Origin: Bacillota bacterium | GTDB taxonomy: Bacteria; Bacillota; Clostridia; Lachnospirales; CAG-274 | Reading direction: 5' to 3' | NCBI GenBank assembly: GCA_017543265.1 | Contig: JAFYGI010000051.1 | Coordinates: forward strand, 1-64,000 | Length of the DNA: 64,000 nt | Shown: positions 8,679-16,669 of the stretch, piece after piece | How the letters are laid out: the number at the start of each line of letters is the position of its first letter | Position numbering within the stretch: the stretch's first letter is position 1 | The notes under the pieces: model-generated | Told to the model about the DNA's origin: nothing | Databases searched by the model: none | Seen by the model: only the letters and a program-made list of their open reading frames with translations | Made by a program: the position numbers and the translations under genes

Positions 8679-9748
8679 AATTCACCGCCGTTTCGGGACT
8701 TATCCTCAAAGCGTTCGGGGTATACGTCCTTGATGCGCATTTTATATTCCTTATCCTCGTTTATCATCTGTATCATAATTTCGGCAAACTTCGGGTCAAA
8801 CTGCGTACCCTTGCCCGTTTCCAGCTCGGAGCGGATATAGTCCTGCGAAAATACCTCGTGATAGCTTCTGCGCGAGGACATGGCATCATAGGCATCGGCC
8901 ACGGCTATTATCCTTGCCTCGGGCGGGATATTTTCGCCCGCAAGGCCGTCGGGATAACCGCCGCCGTCATAGCGCTCATGGTGCCAGCGTGCGCCGATAG
9001 CCAGCTGCGGCATTTCGGTTATGTTTTTAAGTATATCGTAGCCCATGACGGGGTGAGTCTTTATGATGGCATATTCCTCGTCGGTAAGGCGAAACGGCTT
9101 GTTTATAACGGTATCGGGGACACCTATCTTGCCGACATCGTGCAAAAGCCCCATCATGCGTATCTCCTCGCACTTTTTTGCGGAATAGCCCGCACGCCTT
9201 GCAATAAGGCTGGCATACTTGGCCACACGCTCCGAATGGCCGTTTGTATAGGTATCCTTTGCATCTATCGCGCCCGCAAGCGTAACAACGACCTGCATGG
9301 AAAGACGCTCGTTTTTCTCGTGCTCGCTTATGACCTCCGCACTTTTGCGCTCCACCTCGGTCTGGAGGCTGTTCTGAAGACGCAAAAGCTCCAGCGTATG
9401 CTCCACACGCAGCAAAAGCACCTCGGGCACAAAGGGCTTTTTGATAAAATCCATCGCACCCGCCGACAGACCGAGGGTCTCCGTTTCCGCATCATCGTCC
9501 GCGGTAAGGAAGATAACGGGCACGGCCGCCGCCCAGCCAAGCCCTTTCAGCCTTGACATCGTTTCCAGACCGTCTATGCCGCCCATGTGTATATCCAGCA
9601 GTATAAGGTCGGGGACGGGGCTGCCCGCAAAGGCCAGCAGGGACTCGCCCGAGTCAAGACAGCTTACCTCGAAGCCCGCGCCCTTAAGTATATGCTCCGC
9701 CGCCTTGCGGTAAAGAAAATCATCATCAACAACCATTATTCTGTACAT
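8660..9748 (-). CDS. REC-HD-GYP response regulator (cyclic di-GMP phosphodiesterase)
   Basis: Response regulator expected to hydrolyse cyclic di-GMP. The ATG at 9748 is chosen because a GGGGAGG site precedes it and MYRIMVVDDD begins the receiver; an upstream in-frame start lacks this. The receiver (1-120) has the acidic pair DDD and the phosphoacceptor in LILLDIHMGG. The HD-GYP domain (about 155-345) keeps LLHDVGKIG and HHERYDGGGYPDGL, so the metal-binding and GYP motifs are intact. It lies 22 bp after the GGDEF gene. Together they form a cyclase/phosphodiesterase pair, both with receivers, downstream of one hybrid kinase. Phosphotransfer between them is inferred. Confidence 0.95.
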   Translation of the reverse strand: MYRIMVVDDDFLYRKAAEHILKGAGFEVSCLDSGESLLAFAGSPVPDLILLDIHMGGIDGLETMSRLKGLGWAAAVPVIFLTADDDAETETLGLSAGAMDFIKKPFVPEVLLLRVEHTLELLRLQNSLQTEVERKSAEVISEHEKNERLSMQVVVTLAGAIDAKDTYTNGHSERVAKYASLIARRAGYSAKKCEEIRMMGLLHDVGKIGVPDTVINKPFRLTDEEYAIIKTHPVMGYDILKNITEMPQLAIGARWHHERYDGGGYPDGLAGENIPPEARIIAVADAYDAMSSRRSYHEVFSQDYIRSELETGKGTQFDPKFAEIMIQMINEDKEYKMRIKDVYPERFEDKSRNGGELWIYTQ

Positions 9749-9770
9749 TTTTAAACCTCCCCGGGAAGAA

Positions 9771-11129
9771 CTACTGTCTGCGCCGTCTTTCCCTCTCGTC
9801 CAGATCGTCGGCATATACGGCCTCGGTAACATATTCTATGCTTACCCTTTTTGAAAATTCCGTTTTGTTCCACTGCTCCGTCACACGGTCAAGCACCTTT
9901 CCGATATTGTCGGAGGACATTTCGGGCAAAAGCAGGAAAAAGCTGTTGCTGCGGTACTGCATCATAATATCGCTTTTGCGCAGGGAGCGGTCAAGTATCC
10001 CGCCGAACTGCTCCGCGATCGCGGCAAGCTCCGCCCCGCCGATGCCGCCCGAAAACGGCTTTACGGTAAGCAGCGCCTTGTAGGCCATGCCGCGGTAGCT
10101 TTGTATGTAGCGCATCATAAAGCGGTAGACCTGCCCGAAGGAGTCCTGTCCAAGCCACAGCGCCGAGTCGGATATATTTCTTTCCTCAAACACCATGCTT
10201 AGCTTGTGCATGGTCTGCTCGGGCGTTTCCTCACCGTCGGTATTGCCCGCATAATTTTGCATATACACCGCATAGCCGTGTTTTTCGTTTTGCTTTACAT
10301 AGTACAGCGCCTTGTCCGCCATATTGAAAAGCGACTCATAGTCCCTGCCGTGCTGCGGCACAAAGACCGCACCCGCCGACACGCCCAGGGGGATATTCAT
10401 ATCCTCCCCCATAAGGCTGCGTGCAGCGCTCAAAAGCTGCTCGTTCACGCGCCTTACCACGGATGCCACCGTCTTTTCGGAGGTCTCCCCGCCGATAAAT
10501 ACCACAAACTCGTCACCGCCTATCCTGCCGACAATGTCGTCCGTGCGGATATTGCGGCGCATAACATCGGCAAAGGCGGTAAGTATCTTGTCGCCCATAT
10601 CATGGCCGTAAATGTCGTTGACCAGCTTAAAATTGTCAAGGTCTGTCAAAAGCAGGGTGCCGCTTTGCGTACAGCAGACCTCCGAAAGCTCCCGCGTGAC
10701 ATGGCTTTTGTTGTAAAAGCCCGTAAAGCTGTCCGTTGTCGCCTCGGCGGTAAGGCTGTCTATGCGCTCTATATTTTTGATGATATTGTCCACCCTTTTA
10801 AGCAGTACATCGGGGCGGAACGGCTTGCGGATAAAATCGTCCGCACCCATGGCAAAACCCTCGCCCTCAATGTCGCCGCTCTCGTCCGCAGTCATAAAAA
10901 CAACGGGGATATGCACGCCGTAGCGCTCCTGCAGGCATTTGTGCATCTCAAACCCGCTCATGCCCGGCATAAGCAGGTCGGAAAGTATCATATCGGGTCT
11001 TTCCCGCTCGTACACCTCCAGCGCCTCGCCGCCCGACGATGCGCATACCGTTTCGTAATCCGCCGACAGCACCCTTTGTGCGACCTTCAGCATCATTTCC
11101 TCGTCGTCAACTATCATAATTTTCCTCAT
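9771..11129 (-). CDS. REC-GGDEF response regulator (diguanylate cyclase) with degenerate second GGDEF-like tail
   Basis: Receiver plus diguanylate cyclase, making cyclic di-GMP from two GTP. The receiver spans 1-120 with Asp51 in SDLLMP. The GGDEF domain (about 130-290) has the intact active site RIGGDEF at 202-208. The product-inhibition I-site RTDD lies at 195-198, five residues upstream. A further 150 residues (300-452) resemble a worn GGDEF fold: LRKSDIMMQYRSNSFFLLLP matches the RxxD-xx-RxGGDEFxxxLP layout without the GGDEF residues. It lies 11 bp after the hybrid kinase. The tail assignment is by pattern and is less sure than the rest. Confidence 0.95.
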   Translation of the reverse strand: MRKIMIVDDEEMMLKVAQRVLSADYETVCASSGGEALEVYERERPDMILSDLLMPGMSGFEMHKCLQERYGVHIPVVFMTADESGDIEGEGFAMGADDFIRKPFRPDVLLKRVDNIIKNIERIDSLTAEATTDSFTGFYNKSHVTRELSEVCCTQSGTLLLTDLDNFKLVNDIYGHDMGDKILTAFADVMRRNIRTDDIVGRIGGDEFVVFIGGETSEKTVASVVRRVNEQLLSAARSLMGEDMNIPLGVSAGAVFVPQHGRDYESLFNMADKALYYVKQNEKHGYAVYMQNYAGNTDGEETPEQTMHKLSMVFEERNISDSALWLGQDSFGQVYRFMMRYIQSYRGMAYKALLTVKPFSGGIGGAELAAIAEQFGGILDRSLRKSDIMMQYRSNSFFLLLPEMSSDNIGKVLDRVTEQWNKTEFSKRVSIEYVTEAVYADDLDERERRRRQ

Positions 11130-11140
11130 AATACCTCTCC

Positions 11141-14100
11141 TTATTTTTTAAGTGCCGCCTCTATGTCCTTGACGGTCTTGTTGTATATCTCCATAAGCTG
11201 CGGATTGTCGGCTATGATGTCCGAAACACGCTCTTCCTTTGCCGCGTTTTCGTGCCACAGCGCCCGCTCCGCCAGCTTGTCCGCGCCTATCATTTTAGCC
11301 GTGCTTTTAAGTGCGTGCACGCGCGTGCGGTAATCCTTCCAGTTGGCTGTTTCAAGGTCGTGCAGTATCTCGCGCGACTTTTCCTTTGCACCCTCGGCAA
11401 AGGCAGCCAGCATCTCCGCGTAAAATTCCTCGCTGTTCATGGCATAGCCAAGCCCCGCCTTTGTGTTTATGCCCGCCGCTTTAAGCTGCTCCACGGGGGA
11501 GTTTGGCAGGCCCGCGGGAGTGTCCGCCCTGTCTGCGGCAGTACCGCCCGATACCGTCTTTTGCGGCGGCAGATACTTTTCAAGCATCTTTTCAAGCTTG
11601 TTTACCTCTATGGGCTTGGAAAGATAATCCGCAAAGCCCTCGCTTATATATTTTTCCTTCGCGCCCGCAACGGCATTGGCGGTAAGCGCGATAACGACCG
11701 TGTCCGCAGGCAGCAGACCCCTGTCCTTTATGATATGCAGGGTCTGTACACCGTTTTTGCCCGGCATCATATCGTCAAGGAACACAATGTCGTAATGCTT
11801 GGCGCTTATGCGCTCTATACAGCCGTCGCCGCTTTCGGCAACATCGGGCACTATACCGCAGCGCTTCATAAGTCCCGCGGCCACTTTAAGGTTCATATCG
11901 TTGTCGTCCACCACAAGCACATCGGCATTTTCGGTCATGAGCCGACCCTCGCCGCCGCCCTGCATATCGGTCGTCATGCCCACAACATACTCGCCTATCG
12001 GGGACTTGTCTATCACCTTCTGGCCGAGACGGAAGCTGAACACGGAGCCCTTGCCGTACTCGCTTTCCACCTCCAGAGCGCTGCCCATCATGTTAAGGAG
12101 CCTCTGCACAATGGAAATGCCCAGACCCGTGCCCTCTATACTGCGGTTTTTCTCCGCATCGAGCCGCCTGAACGACTGGAAAAGCGCCGATATATCCTCG
12201 GGCTTTATGCCCATGCCCGTATCCTTTACCGCCACCTGCATCTCGTAATTTTCCGCATCGGTATATCTGCCGCCGATACGCAGGGTAACGCTGCCGCTGT
12301 GCGTGTATTTTACCGCATTTGTAAGTATGTTTGTTATTATCTGCTTTATGCGCAGGTCGTCGCCGTAAAGTGTCCTGGGGAGCGCGGGGTCGATGTCCGT
12401 TATAAGCTCCAGCCCCTTTTTGTGCGCACGCTCGGTTATCATATATACCATGTCGTCAATAAGCCCCACGGTATCGTAGCGTGCCTGTATTATCTCCATT
12501 TTGCCGCTTTCTATCTTGGCATAGTCCAGAATACTGTTTATAAGCTCCAGCAAAGTGCTGCCCGCCCTTTTTATGTTGTTGGAGTATTCCTGTATATCGC
12601 CGCCCGTGTTTTCCCGCAGTATCATTTCGTTCATGCCCAGCACGGCATTTATGGGCGTGCGTATCTCATGGCTCATCTGCGCCATAAACTGCGACTGTGC
12701 CTTTTCCGCAGCCAGCGCCGCATCCGCCGCCTCGGACAGCCTGCGGTTCACATCCTGCTGCCAGCGTATCAGGCGGTTTATCAGCACGGTAACGGCGGCA
12801 ATGCAAAGGCCGAAAAGGAAAAGGAACAAAAGCGAGAGCAAAACCGAGGTGCCGAATATGCTCCACCAGCTGTTGACCACCATAACGGTAAAGCCCGATG
12901 TGTTGTTCTTTTTGGACATACAGGTCATAAAACTGCCGTTGTAGTCGCGTATCACGGCGGATGTACTGCTGTGGTAGGCGCTGCTGTAGTCGGTGTCCTC
13001 TATACTGGTCATTTTGCCTTGGGACATCTGATAGTCGCTGTTGGGGTGGTTTATGATAACGCCGTCGGAGTCCACAAGAAAGGCATAGCCCGTTTTTGTG
13101 TAGCTTTCGCCCAGCACGTTCACCAGCTTGTCCATAAAGAAATCTATGCCGAATATGCCGAGAAACCTGCCGTTTTCGCCGTAGACCACCTGTGACATGG
13201 TTATACAGTAGTTGCCCGTCTGCTCGTCATAATAGGGGACGGAAATGTTTTTGCCGTCCTGCGACCTTTCCGTATCTATGTACCATTGGCGTTTTTCCAC
13301 CTTCCAGTCCTCGTCGGGCTGCCAGCCGTTGTTCATTATAACGGTATGCTCTTTGTAGGGGTTGGCCATGTAGCAGACCGAGATCTCGGGATAGTTTTTG
13401 ACCACATCATCCAGCCATTTTACCGCGCTGTCGTAGTCGTCCATCAGCTCGGGGCGCTCGGATATGATGTTGGTGAACATACTTAAAATGCTTTGCTGCT
13501 TTGTTATCCATTGCTCCAGCTGGTCGTCATAGACCACGGTCTCGCCCGCCATTTTGCTCTCGCCCCAGCCGCGTGCGGAGTTTATGCTTATTATCTGACT
13601 GCTGACAAGCGCAAGCAGCAGTATGGCAATAACGCCGTTTCGCGCCAGACGGCTCGCCTTGGGCAGGTTTATCTGCTTTTGCGGCGTATTTTTTTCGTTT
13701 TCCTCGGAAACTATGGACGAGAACGAGAAAAGGTTGTCAAACATCTCCGAAAGCTGAATGCACGACTCCTTTATCTCGCTGACATCCTCCGCGGAGCCGC
13801 CGTGCCTTGAAAGCATGGAATTACAGCGTGTGAGTGCCCTGTTAAGGGGGTCGCGCAGCTCCACCGAAAGCCCCGACAAAAACTCTTCCTTTACGGCAAG
13901 TGCCTTTTCGGACTTGACGCGGTTATGCACACTTCTTAAATAAAGCACGATTATAACGACCACCATAAGCAGGTTTACGGCGGTATTGACCATTATCTGC
14001 CTGTAGCTGTCGCGGTACAGCGCCCAGTTGTCCACGCAAAGTATCATATACCACCTGTTGCTTGTTTCGCTGCTGAAAATGGTCTGTGTCCTGCCGTTCA

Positions 14101-14860
14101 GCTTTACGCGGAAGCTTTGATGCTCCATGGAGGCAATTACTCTTTTAAAAACGTCCGTGTATTCCGACAGCCTCAGCTCAAGATCGGAGCCGACGTAGCT
14201 CATATCCGTATAGCCGACTATCATGCCCTTTTGGGTGACGATAAGCGCCGTCCTGTCGGTGTCCTGCGTCATTTTGGATATGGACTCCTGAAGTCTGGAA
14301 AAGTTGTAGTCGGCGGCTATTACCGTATCGTGGTCGGAAAGCATGGTGGACACGGTAAAACACATATCGCCCGTTATAATGTCGATATAGGGCTCGGTTA
14401 TAAATATCTCGCCGAAATTTTCCGCCGCACCCTTGTACCACACTCTTTCGGTGGCGTGGAAGTCCTCGGGCGCATCAAAGCCCGGTATCACCTGCCAGTT
14501 TGTGCCCGCGATATAGATATTGGTGCAGGCACCGTCCGTCGCCTCCGACTGGGCGCGGCGCTGCTGTATTATGTATTCCTCCAGCGTCTTGTAGCCGTCG
14601 TCAAGGTCCACAAGCTGCTCCGAGCCTATGGCGGCACGCATGACTATACGCTCCGCCTCGTCGATGGTGCCCTCCAGGTCGTTTCTGATACTGTCCAGCT
14701 GTACACGGCCTATTTCCTCGGTCTGCGCCGACATAACGCCGAAGATGACACTTATATTCATAAATATTACCAAAAGCAGGGCAAGCGTGATAAGCGATAT
14801 CCTGAAATAATCCACCGCCGTACCGCGGTATACCCTGTAATCCCCGCCGATCTTCTTCAT
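11141..14860 (-). CDS. Hybrid histidine kinase with two sensor halves, a pseudo-HisKA, REC and HPt
   Basis: Large membrane phosphorelay kinase (1239 aa). Order: membrane segment 21-43, extracytoplasmic Cache-like domain 45-285, membrane segment 290-310, HisKA-like helices 320-390, membrane segment 407-427, second Cache-like domain 430-665, membrane segment 668-695. Then come an active HisKA with His731 in MSHEIRTP, HATPase (NILTNAVKYT, DTGMGI, GTGLGI), receiver with Asp1029 in FLDDMMP, and HPt with His1182 in VHALKSTA. The first HisKA-like segment reads LSVELRDPLN, with Val333 where the phospho-histidine belongs, and no ATPase follows it. It therefore looks like a fused, catalytically dead sensor half. 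GGGAGG ribosome site; 24 bp after the RT gene. Confidence 0.93.
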   Translation of the reverse strand: MKKIGGDYRVYRGTAVDYFRISLITLALLLVIFMNISVIFGVMSAQTEEIGRVQLDSIRNDLEGTIDEAERIVMRAAIGSEQLVDLDDGYKTLEEYIIQQRRAQSEATDGACTNIYIAGTNWQVIPGFDAPEDFHATERVWYKGAAENFGEIFITEPYIDIITGDMCFTVSTMLSDHDTVIAADYNFSRLQESISKMTQDTDRTALIVTQKGMIVGYTDMSYVGSDLELRLSEYTDVFKRVIASMEHQSFRVKLNGRTQTIFSSETSNRWYMILCVDNWALYRDSYRQIMVNTAVNLLMVVVIIVLYLRSVHNRVKSEKALAVKEEFLSGLSVELRDPLNRALTRCNSMLSRHGGSAEDVSEIKESCIQLSEMFDNLFSFSSIVSEENEKNTPQKQINLPKASRLARNGVIAILLLALVSSQIISINSARGWGESKMAGETVVYDDQLEQWITKQQSILSMFTNIISERPELMDDYDSAVKWLDDVVKNYPEISVCYMANPYKEHTVIMNNGWQPDEDWKVEKRQWYIDTERSQDGKNISVPYYDEQTGNYCITMSQVVYGENGRFLGIFGIDFFMDKLVNVLGESYTKTGYAFLVDSDGVIINHPNSDYQMSQGKMTSIEDTDYSSAYHSSTSAVIRDYNGSFMTCMSKKNNTSGFTVMVVNSWWSIFGTSVLLSLLFLFLFGLCIAAVTVLINRLIRWQQDVNRRLSEAADAALAAEKAQSQFMAQMSHEIRTPINAVLGMNEMILRENTGGDIQEYSNNIKRAGSTLLELINSILDYAKIESGKMEIIQARYDTVGLIDDMVYMITERAHKKGLELITDIDPALPRTLYGDDLRIKQIITNILTNAVKYTHSGSVTLRIGGRYTDAENYEMQVAVKDTGMGIKPEDISALFQSFRRLDAEKNRSIEGTGLGISIVQRLLNMMGSALEVESEYGKGSVFSFRLGQKVIDKSPIGEYVVGMTTDMQGGGEGRLMTENADVLVVDDNDMNLKVAAGLMKRCGIVPDVAESGDGCIERISAKHYDIVFLDDMMPGKNGVQTLHIIKDRGLLPADTVVIALTANAVAGAKEKYISEGFADYLSKPIEVNKLEKMLEKYLPPQKTVSGGTAADRADTPAGLPNSPVEQLKAAGINTKAGLGYAMNSEEFYAEMLAAFAEGAKEKSREILHDLETANWKDYRTRVHALKSTAKMIGADKLAERALWHENAAKEERVSDIIADNPQLMEIYNKTVKDIEAALKK

Positions 14861-14884
14861 TGCAAAACCTCCCGTGACCGTCCG

Positions 14885-16117
14885 TTATTTACTGTTTGTC
14901 CGCACCGCCAAATCCCGCTGTGCGGCTTGTTTTTGATACTTGTAGTATTCGTTTACAAGGCTGCGGCGGCCCATAGCCCTTATGTCGGCATAGCTCAGCT
15001 TGTAGTTGCCCTTGTAATGCCTGCCGCTGTACAAATATCTGATATATTCAAGCATATAGCCGTCTATTTCCTTTAATCCGTCCGCGGTGGTGAGCACGGG
15101 GAAAAACCACCTGCTCCACGAAAAATCCCCATCGCGCATATCGTCGTAAAACTTGCGGTCAAAGTGCTTTATAAGCGCCTTTGCCGCCTTTTCGCAGGGC
15201 AAGTTCTTTTTTACGCGCCACCTGTAAAGTGCCTTTGCCTTGCGCCTTATCTTGCCCTTTATCTTCTTTTTGGAGGCAGCCGACAGGTCTATCCTGCCGT
15301 TTACATAGCCGAAGCCGAGAAAATCCCAGCTTTCGCCCGGCGCAGTAACGCTGCATTTGTCCGTATTTATTTCAAGACCCTTTTTTGTTATTATCTGCGT
15401 GAGCCTGTTTTTGTAATACTCCGCCTGCTGCGCCGTATCCACAAAAAACACCATATCGTCCGAATATCTGTAAAAGGGTATGCCCTCGCCCACAAACCAG
15501 TCGTCCAGCTCCTTTAAATAGATGTTGGCAAAAAAGGGCGACAGGGGACAGCCCGCCATTGCGCCCCTGTTTTCGTAAACAAGGCTGCCGTTTTCGTATG
15601 CCGCATCGGTCAGCAGAAGCTCCTTTAAAAAGGCCTTTAGCCGCGGGTCGTCGTCTATGATATCATCCAGCGCCGCCGCAAGCTCTGCCGCGGGAATGGA
15701 GTTAAAATAGTTATGTATATCCGTTTTGACACAGTATTTGCCGCCAAGCCCCCGCACGGCCATTATGCGCCTTATGGCCTTTTGCGCGGTATGCGCCTTC
15801 CGGAAGGAATAGCAGGCCTCGCTGAGCTTATTGTCGTACTTGTACAAAAACGCGCAAAGCAGCTTAAGCACCCAGACCTCGTCATCGGCAAAGCGGTACA
15901 CAATGCGCTTTTTGCCCGTTTCAAGCTTGTTGACAAGGCACTTTTGGGGCGCGGAGAGGTGCAGGCCGTTTTGGATAACACGCATATAGCCCTCGTCCTC
16001 TATGTATTTTTTAAGTTTTCTTTCCTCGAACGGGCGCAGATGCCCGCCCGCCTTTTTCTCCGCCAGAAAGTCAAGCCAGTTTTGCTTTACGCAAAGCCCG
16101 TCCAATAAGCTGTCCAT
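14885..16117 (-). CDS. Reverse transcriptase, unassigned single-domain family
   Basis: RNA-directed DNA polymerase of 410 aa. Start at ATG 16117 is preferred: GAGGTG lies 5 bp upstream. A TTG further up (16144) falls within a hairpin. RT blocks are intact: KTDIHNYFNSI (Asp133), AGCPLSPFFANIYLKELD (188-205), catalytic YSDD (218-221), and FLGF (266-269). The thumb region has WSRWFFP (334-340). There is no maturase X domain, no HNH endonuclease, no DGR-type SQ motif after motif 3, and no clear retron NAxxH/VTG pair. It is preceded by a structured leader RNA and followed 24 bp later by the hybrid kinase. Function unknown; a role in defence or regulated cDNA synthesis is inference. Confidence 0.92.
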   Translation of the reverse strand: MDSLLDGLCVKQNWLDFLAEKKAGGHLRPFEERKLKKYIEDEGYMRVIQNGLHLSAPQKCLVNKLETGKKRIVYRFADDEVWVLKLLCAFLYKYDNKLSEACYSFRKAHTAQKAIRRIMAVRGLGGKYCVKTDIHNYFNSIPAAELAAALDDIIDDDPRLKAFLKELLLTDAAYENGSLVYENRGAMAGCPLSPFFANIYLKELDDWFVGEGIPFYRYSDDMVFFVDTAQQAEYYKNRLTQIITKKGLEINTDKCSVTAPGESWDFLGFGYVNGRIDLSAASKKKIKGKIRRKAKALYRWRVKKNLPCEKAAKALIKHFDRKFYDDMRDGDFSWSRWFFPVLTTADGLKEIDGYMLEYIRYLYSGRHYKGNYKLSYADIRAMGRRSLVNEYYKYQKQAAQRDLAVRTNSK

Positions 16118-16127
16118 AACACACCTC

Positions 16128-16156
16128 AAAAACGGGGCCTGCAATGCAGCGCCCCG
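16128..16156 (-). terminator. Terminator-like hairpin between leader RNA and RT
   Basis: On the minus strand CGGGGC-g-CTGC-ATT-GCAG-GCCCCG (16156 to 16133) is followed by TTTTT (16132-16128). The RT ribosome site GAGGTG (16127-16122) begins at once. It could end most transcripts as a free RNA, with read-through making the RT. Confidence 0.65.
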
Positions 16157-16299
16157 CAGTAGAAAAAGAGAAATCGCTTTGAAGCGAACTACCTTAGTAG
16201 TTCAGCACGGGGCTGAACGGATACCCGATGTCTGCAAACCGTTTTATGCGGTATCCGCTTCGTCCTTCGCAGACGTATAAAATACATTCTCTTTTACAC
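16128..16299 (-). ncRNA. Structured leader RNA upstream of the reverse transcriptase
   Basis: About 170 nt between a promoter and the RT ribosome site. On the minus strand AAAAGAGAA (16287-16295) pairs perfectly with TTCTCTTTT (16164-16172), closing the element. Inside are GTCTGC/GCAGAC (16269-16274 with 16230-16235), TTCAGC/GCTGAA (16201-16217), CTAC/GTAG (16189-16200) and TCGCT/AGCGA (16174-16187). GGATACC/GGTATCC (16219-16225 with 16250-16256) could form an alternative or pseudoknot. The 3' part is a GC-rich hairpin with a U5 tract. Architecture resembles retron or DRT template RNAs (a1/a2-like end pairing), but the sequence family is not recognised. Boundaries are inferred. Confidence 0.6.
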
Positions 16300-16304
16300 T
16301 CCTA

Positions 16305-16310
16305 ATTATA
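16305..16310 (-). promoter_or_regulatory. Extended -10 promoter of leader RNA and RT
   Basis: TGATATAAT on the minus strand (TATAAT at 16305-16310, TG just upstream) is an extended -10. Only a weak TTACAT lies 17 bp further upstream. Transcription would start near 16299, at the 5' end of the folded leader. Confidence 0.6.
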
Positions 16311-16568
16311 TCACACACATATATAATATGTAAATGGGGAAAGTCAAAAAATCATCCTTTCGGTAAGTCAAGTTATTGCAAAGCGCTTGGCAGGCAAAAA
16401 CGCAAAATTCATCCGTTCCGATTTTTTATTTATTGTCCCTTTATCCGTACAACAACCGTGCAACAAGTCGAAAACATCATGCAAAAATGCGGCCGACATC
16501 ACGGGGGAGTGCTGATTTACCGTGGGTCGGGAGAATTCATCCAATCGAACATATTTTCTATTTTTTTA
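16311..16568. other. Gene-free region between RT leader and sigma-like gene
   Basis: This 258-bp stretch holds no ORF with a ribosome site. It has short imperfect direct repeats (AAGTCAA at 16351 and 16366; TTCATCC twice, near 16410 and 16536). It separates two divergent transcripts. No known motif was recognised. Confidence 0.4.
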
Positions 16569-16597
16569 TTGACACAACACGAAATGTGGTGTATAAT
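16569..16597 (+). promoter_or_regulatory. Perfect consensus sigma-A promoter with an inverted repeat
   Basis: TTGACA (16569-16574), 17-bp spacer, TATAAT (16592-16597): both boxes are perfect. The spacer carries an imperfect inverted repeat, ACACAACA and TGTGGTGT (7 of 8 pairs), which could be an operator. It drives the gene at 16670. Confidence 0.85.
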
Positions 16598-16669
16598 CAT
16601 GTTAAAGCCGAGTAAATAAGGATTTCGCAAATAGATAAAAAACACGATATGTGATAATGGAGGGATACT

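Noticed and set aside
16118-16144. TTG start for the RT at 16144
   Set aside because: It lies within the GC-rich hairpin and has no ribosome site. ATG 16117 has GAGGTG.
14885-16310. Canonical retron
   Set aside because: The end-pairing leader fits, but the RT lacks clear NAxxH and VTG motifs, is longer than typical retron RTs, and no retron effector was recognised next to it. Kept as retron-like only.
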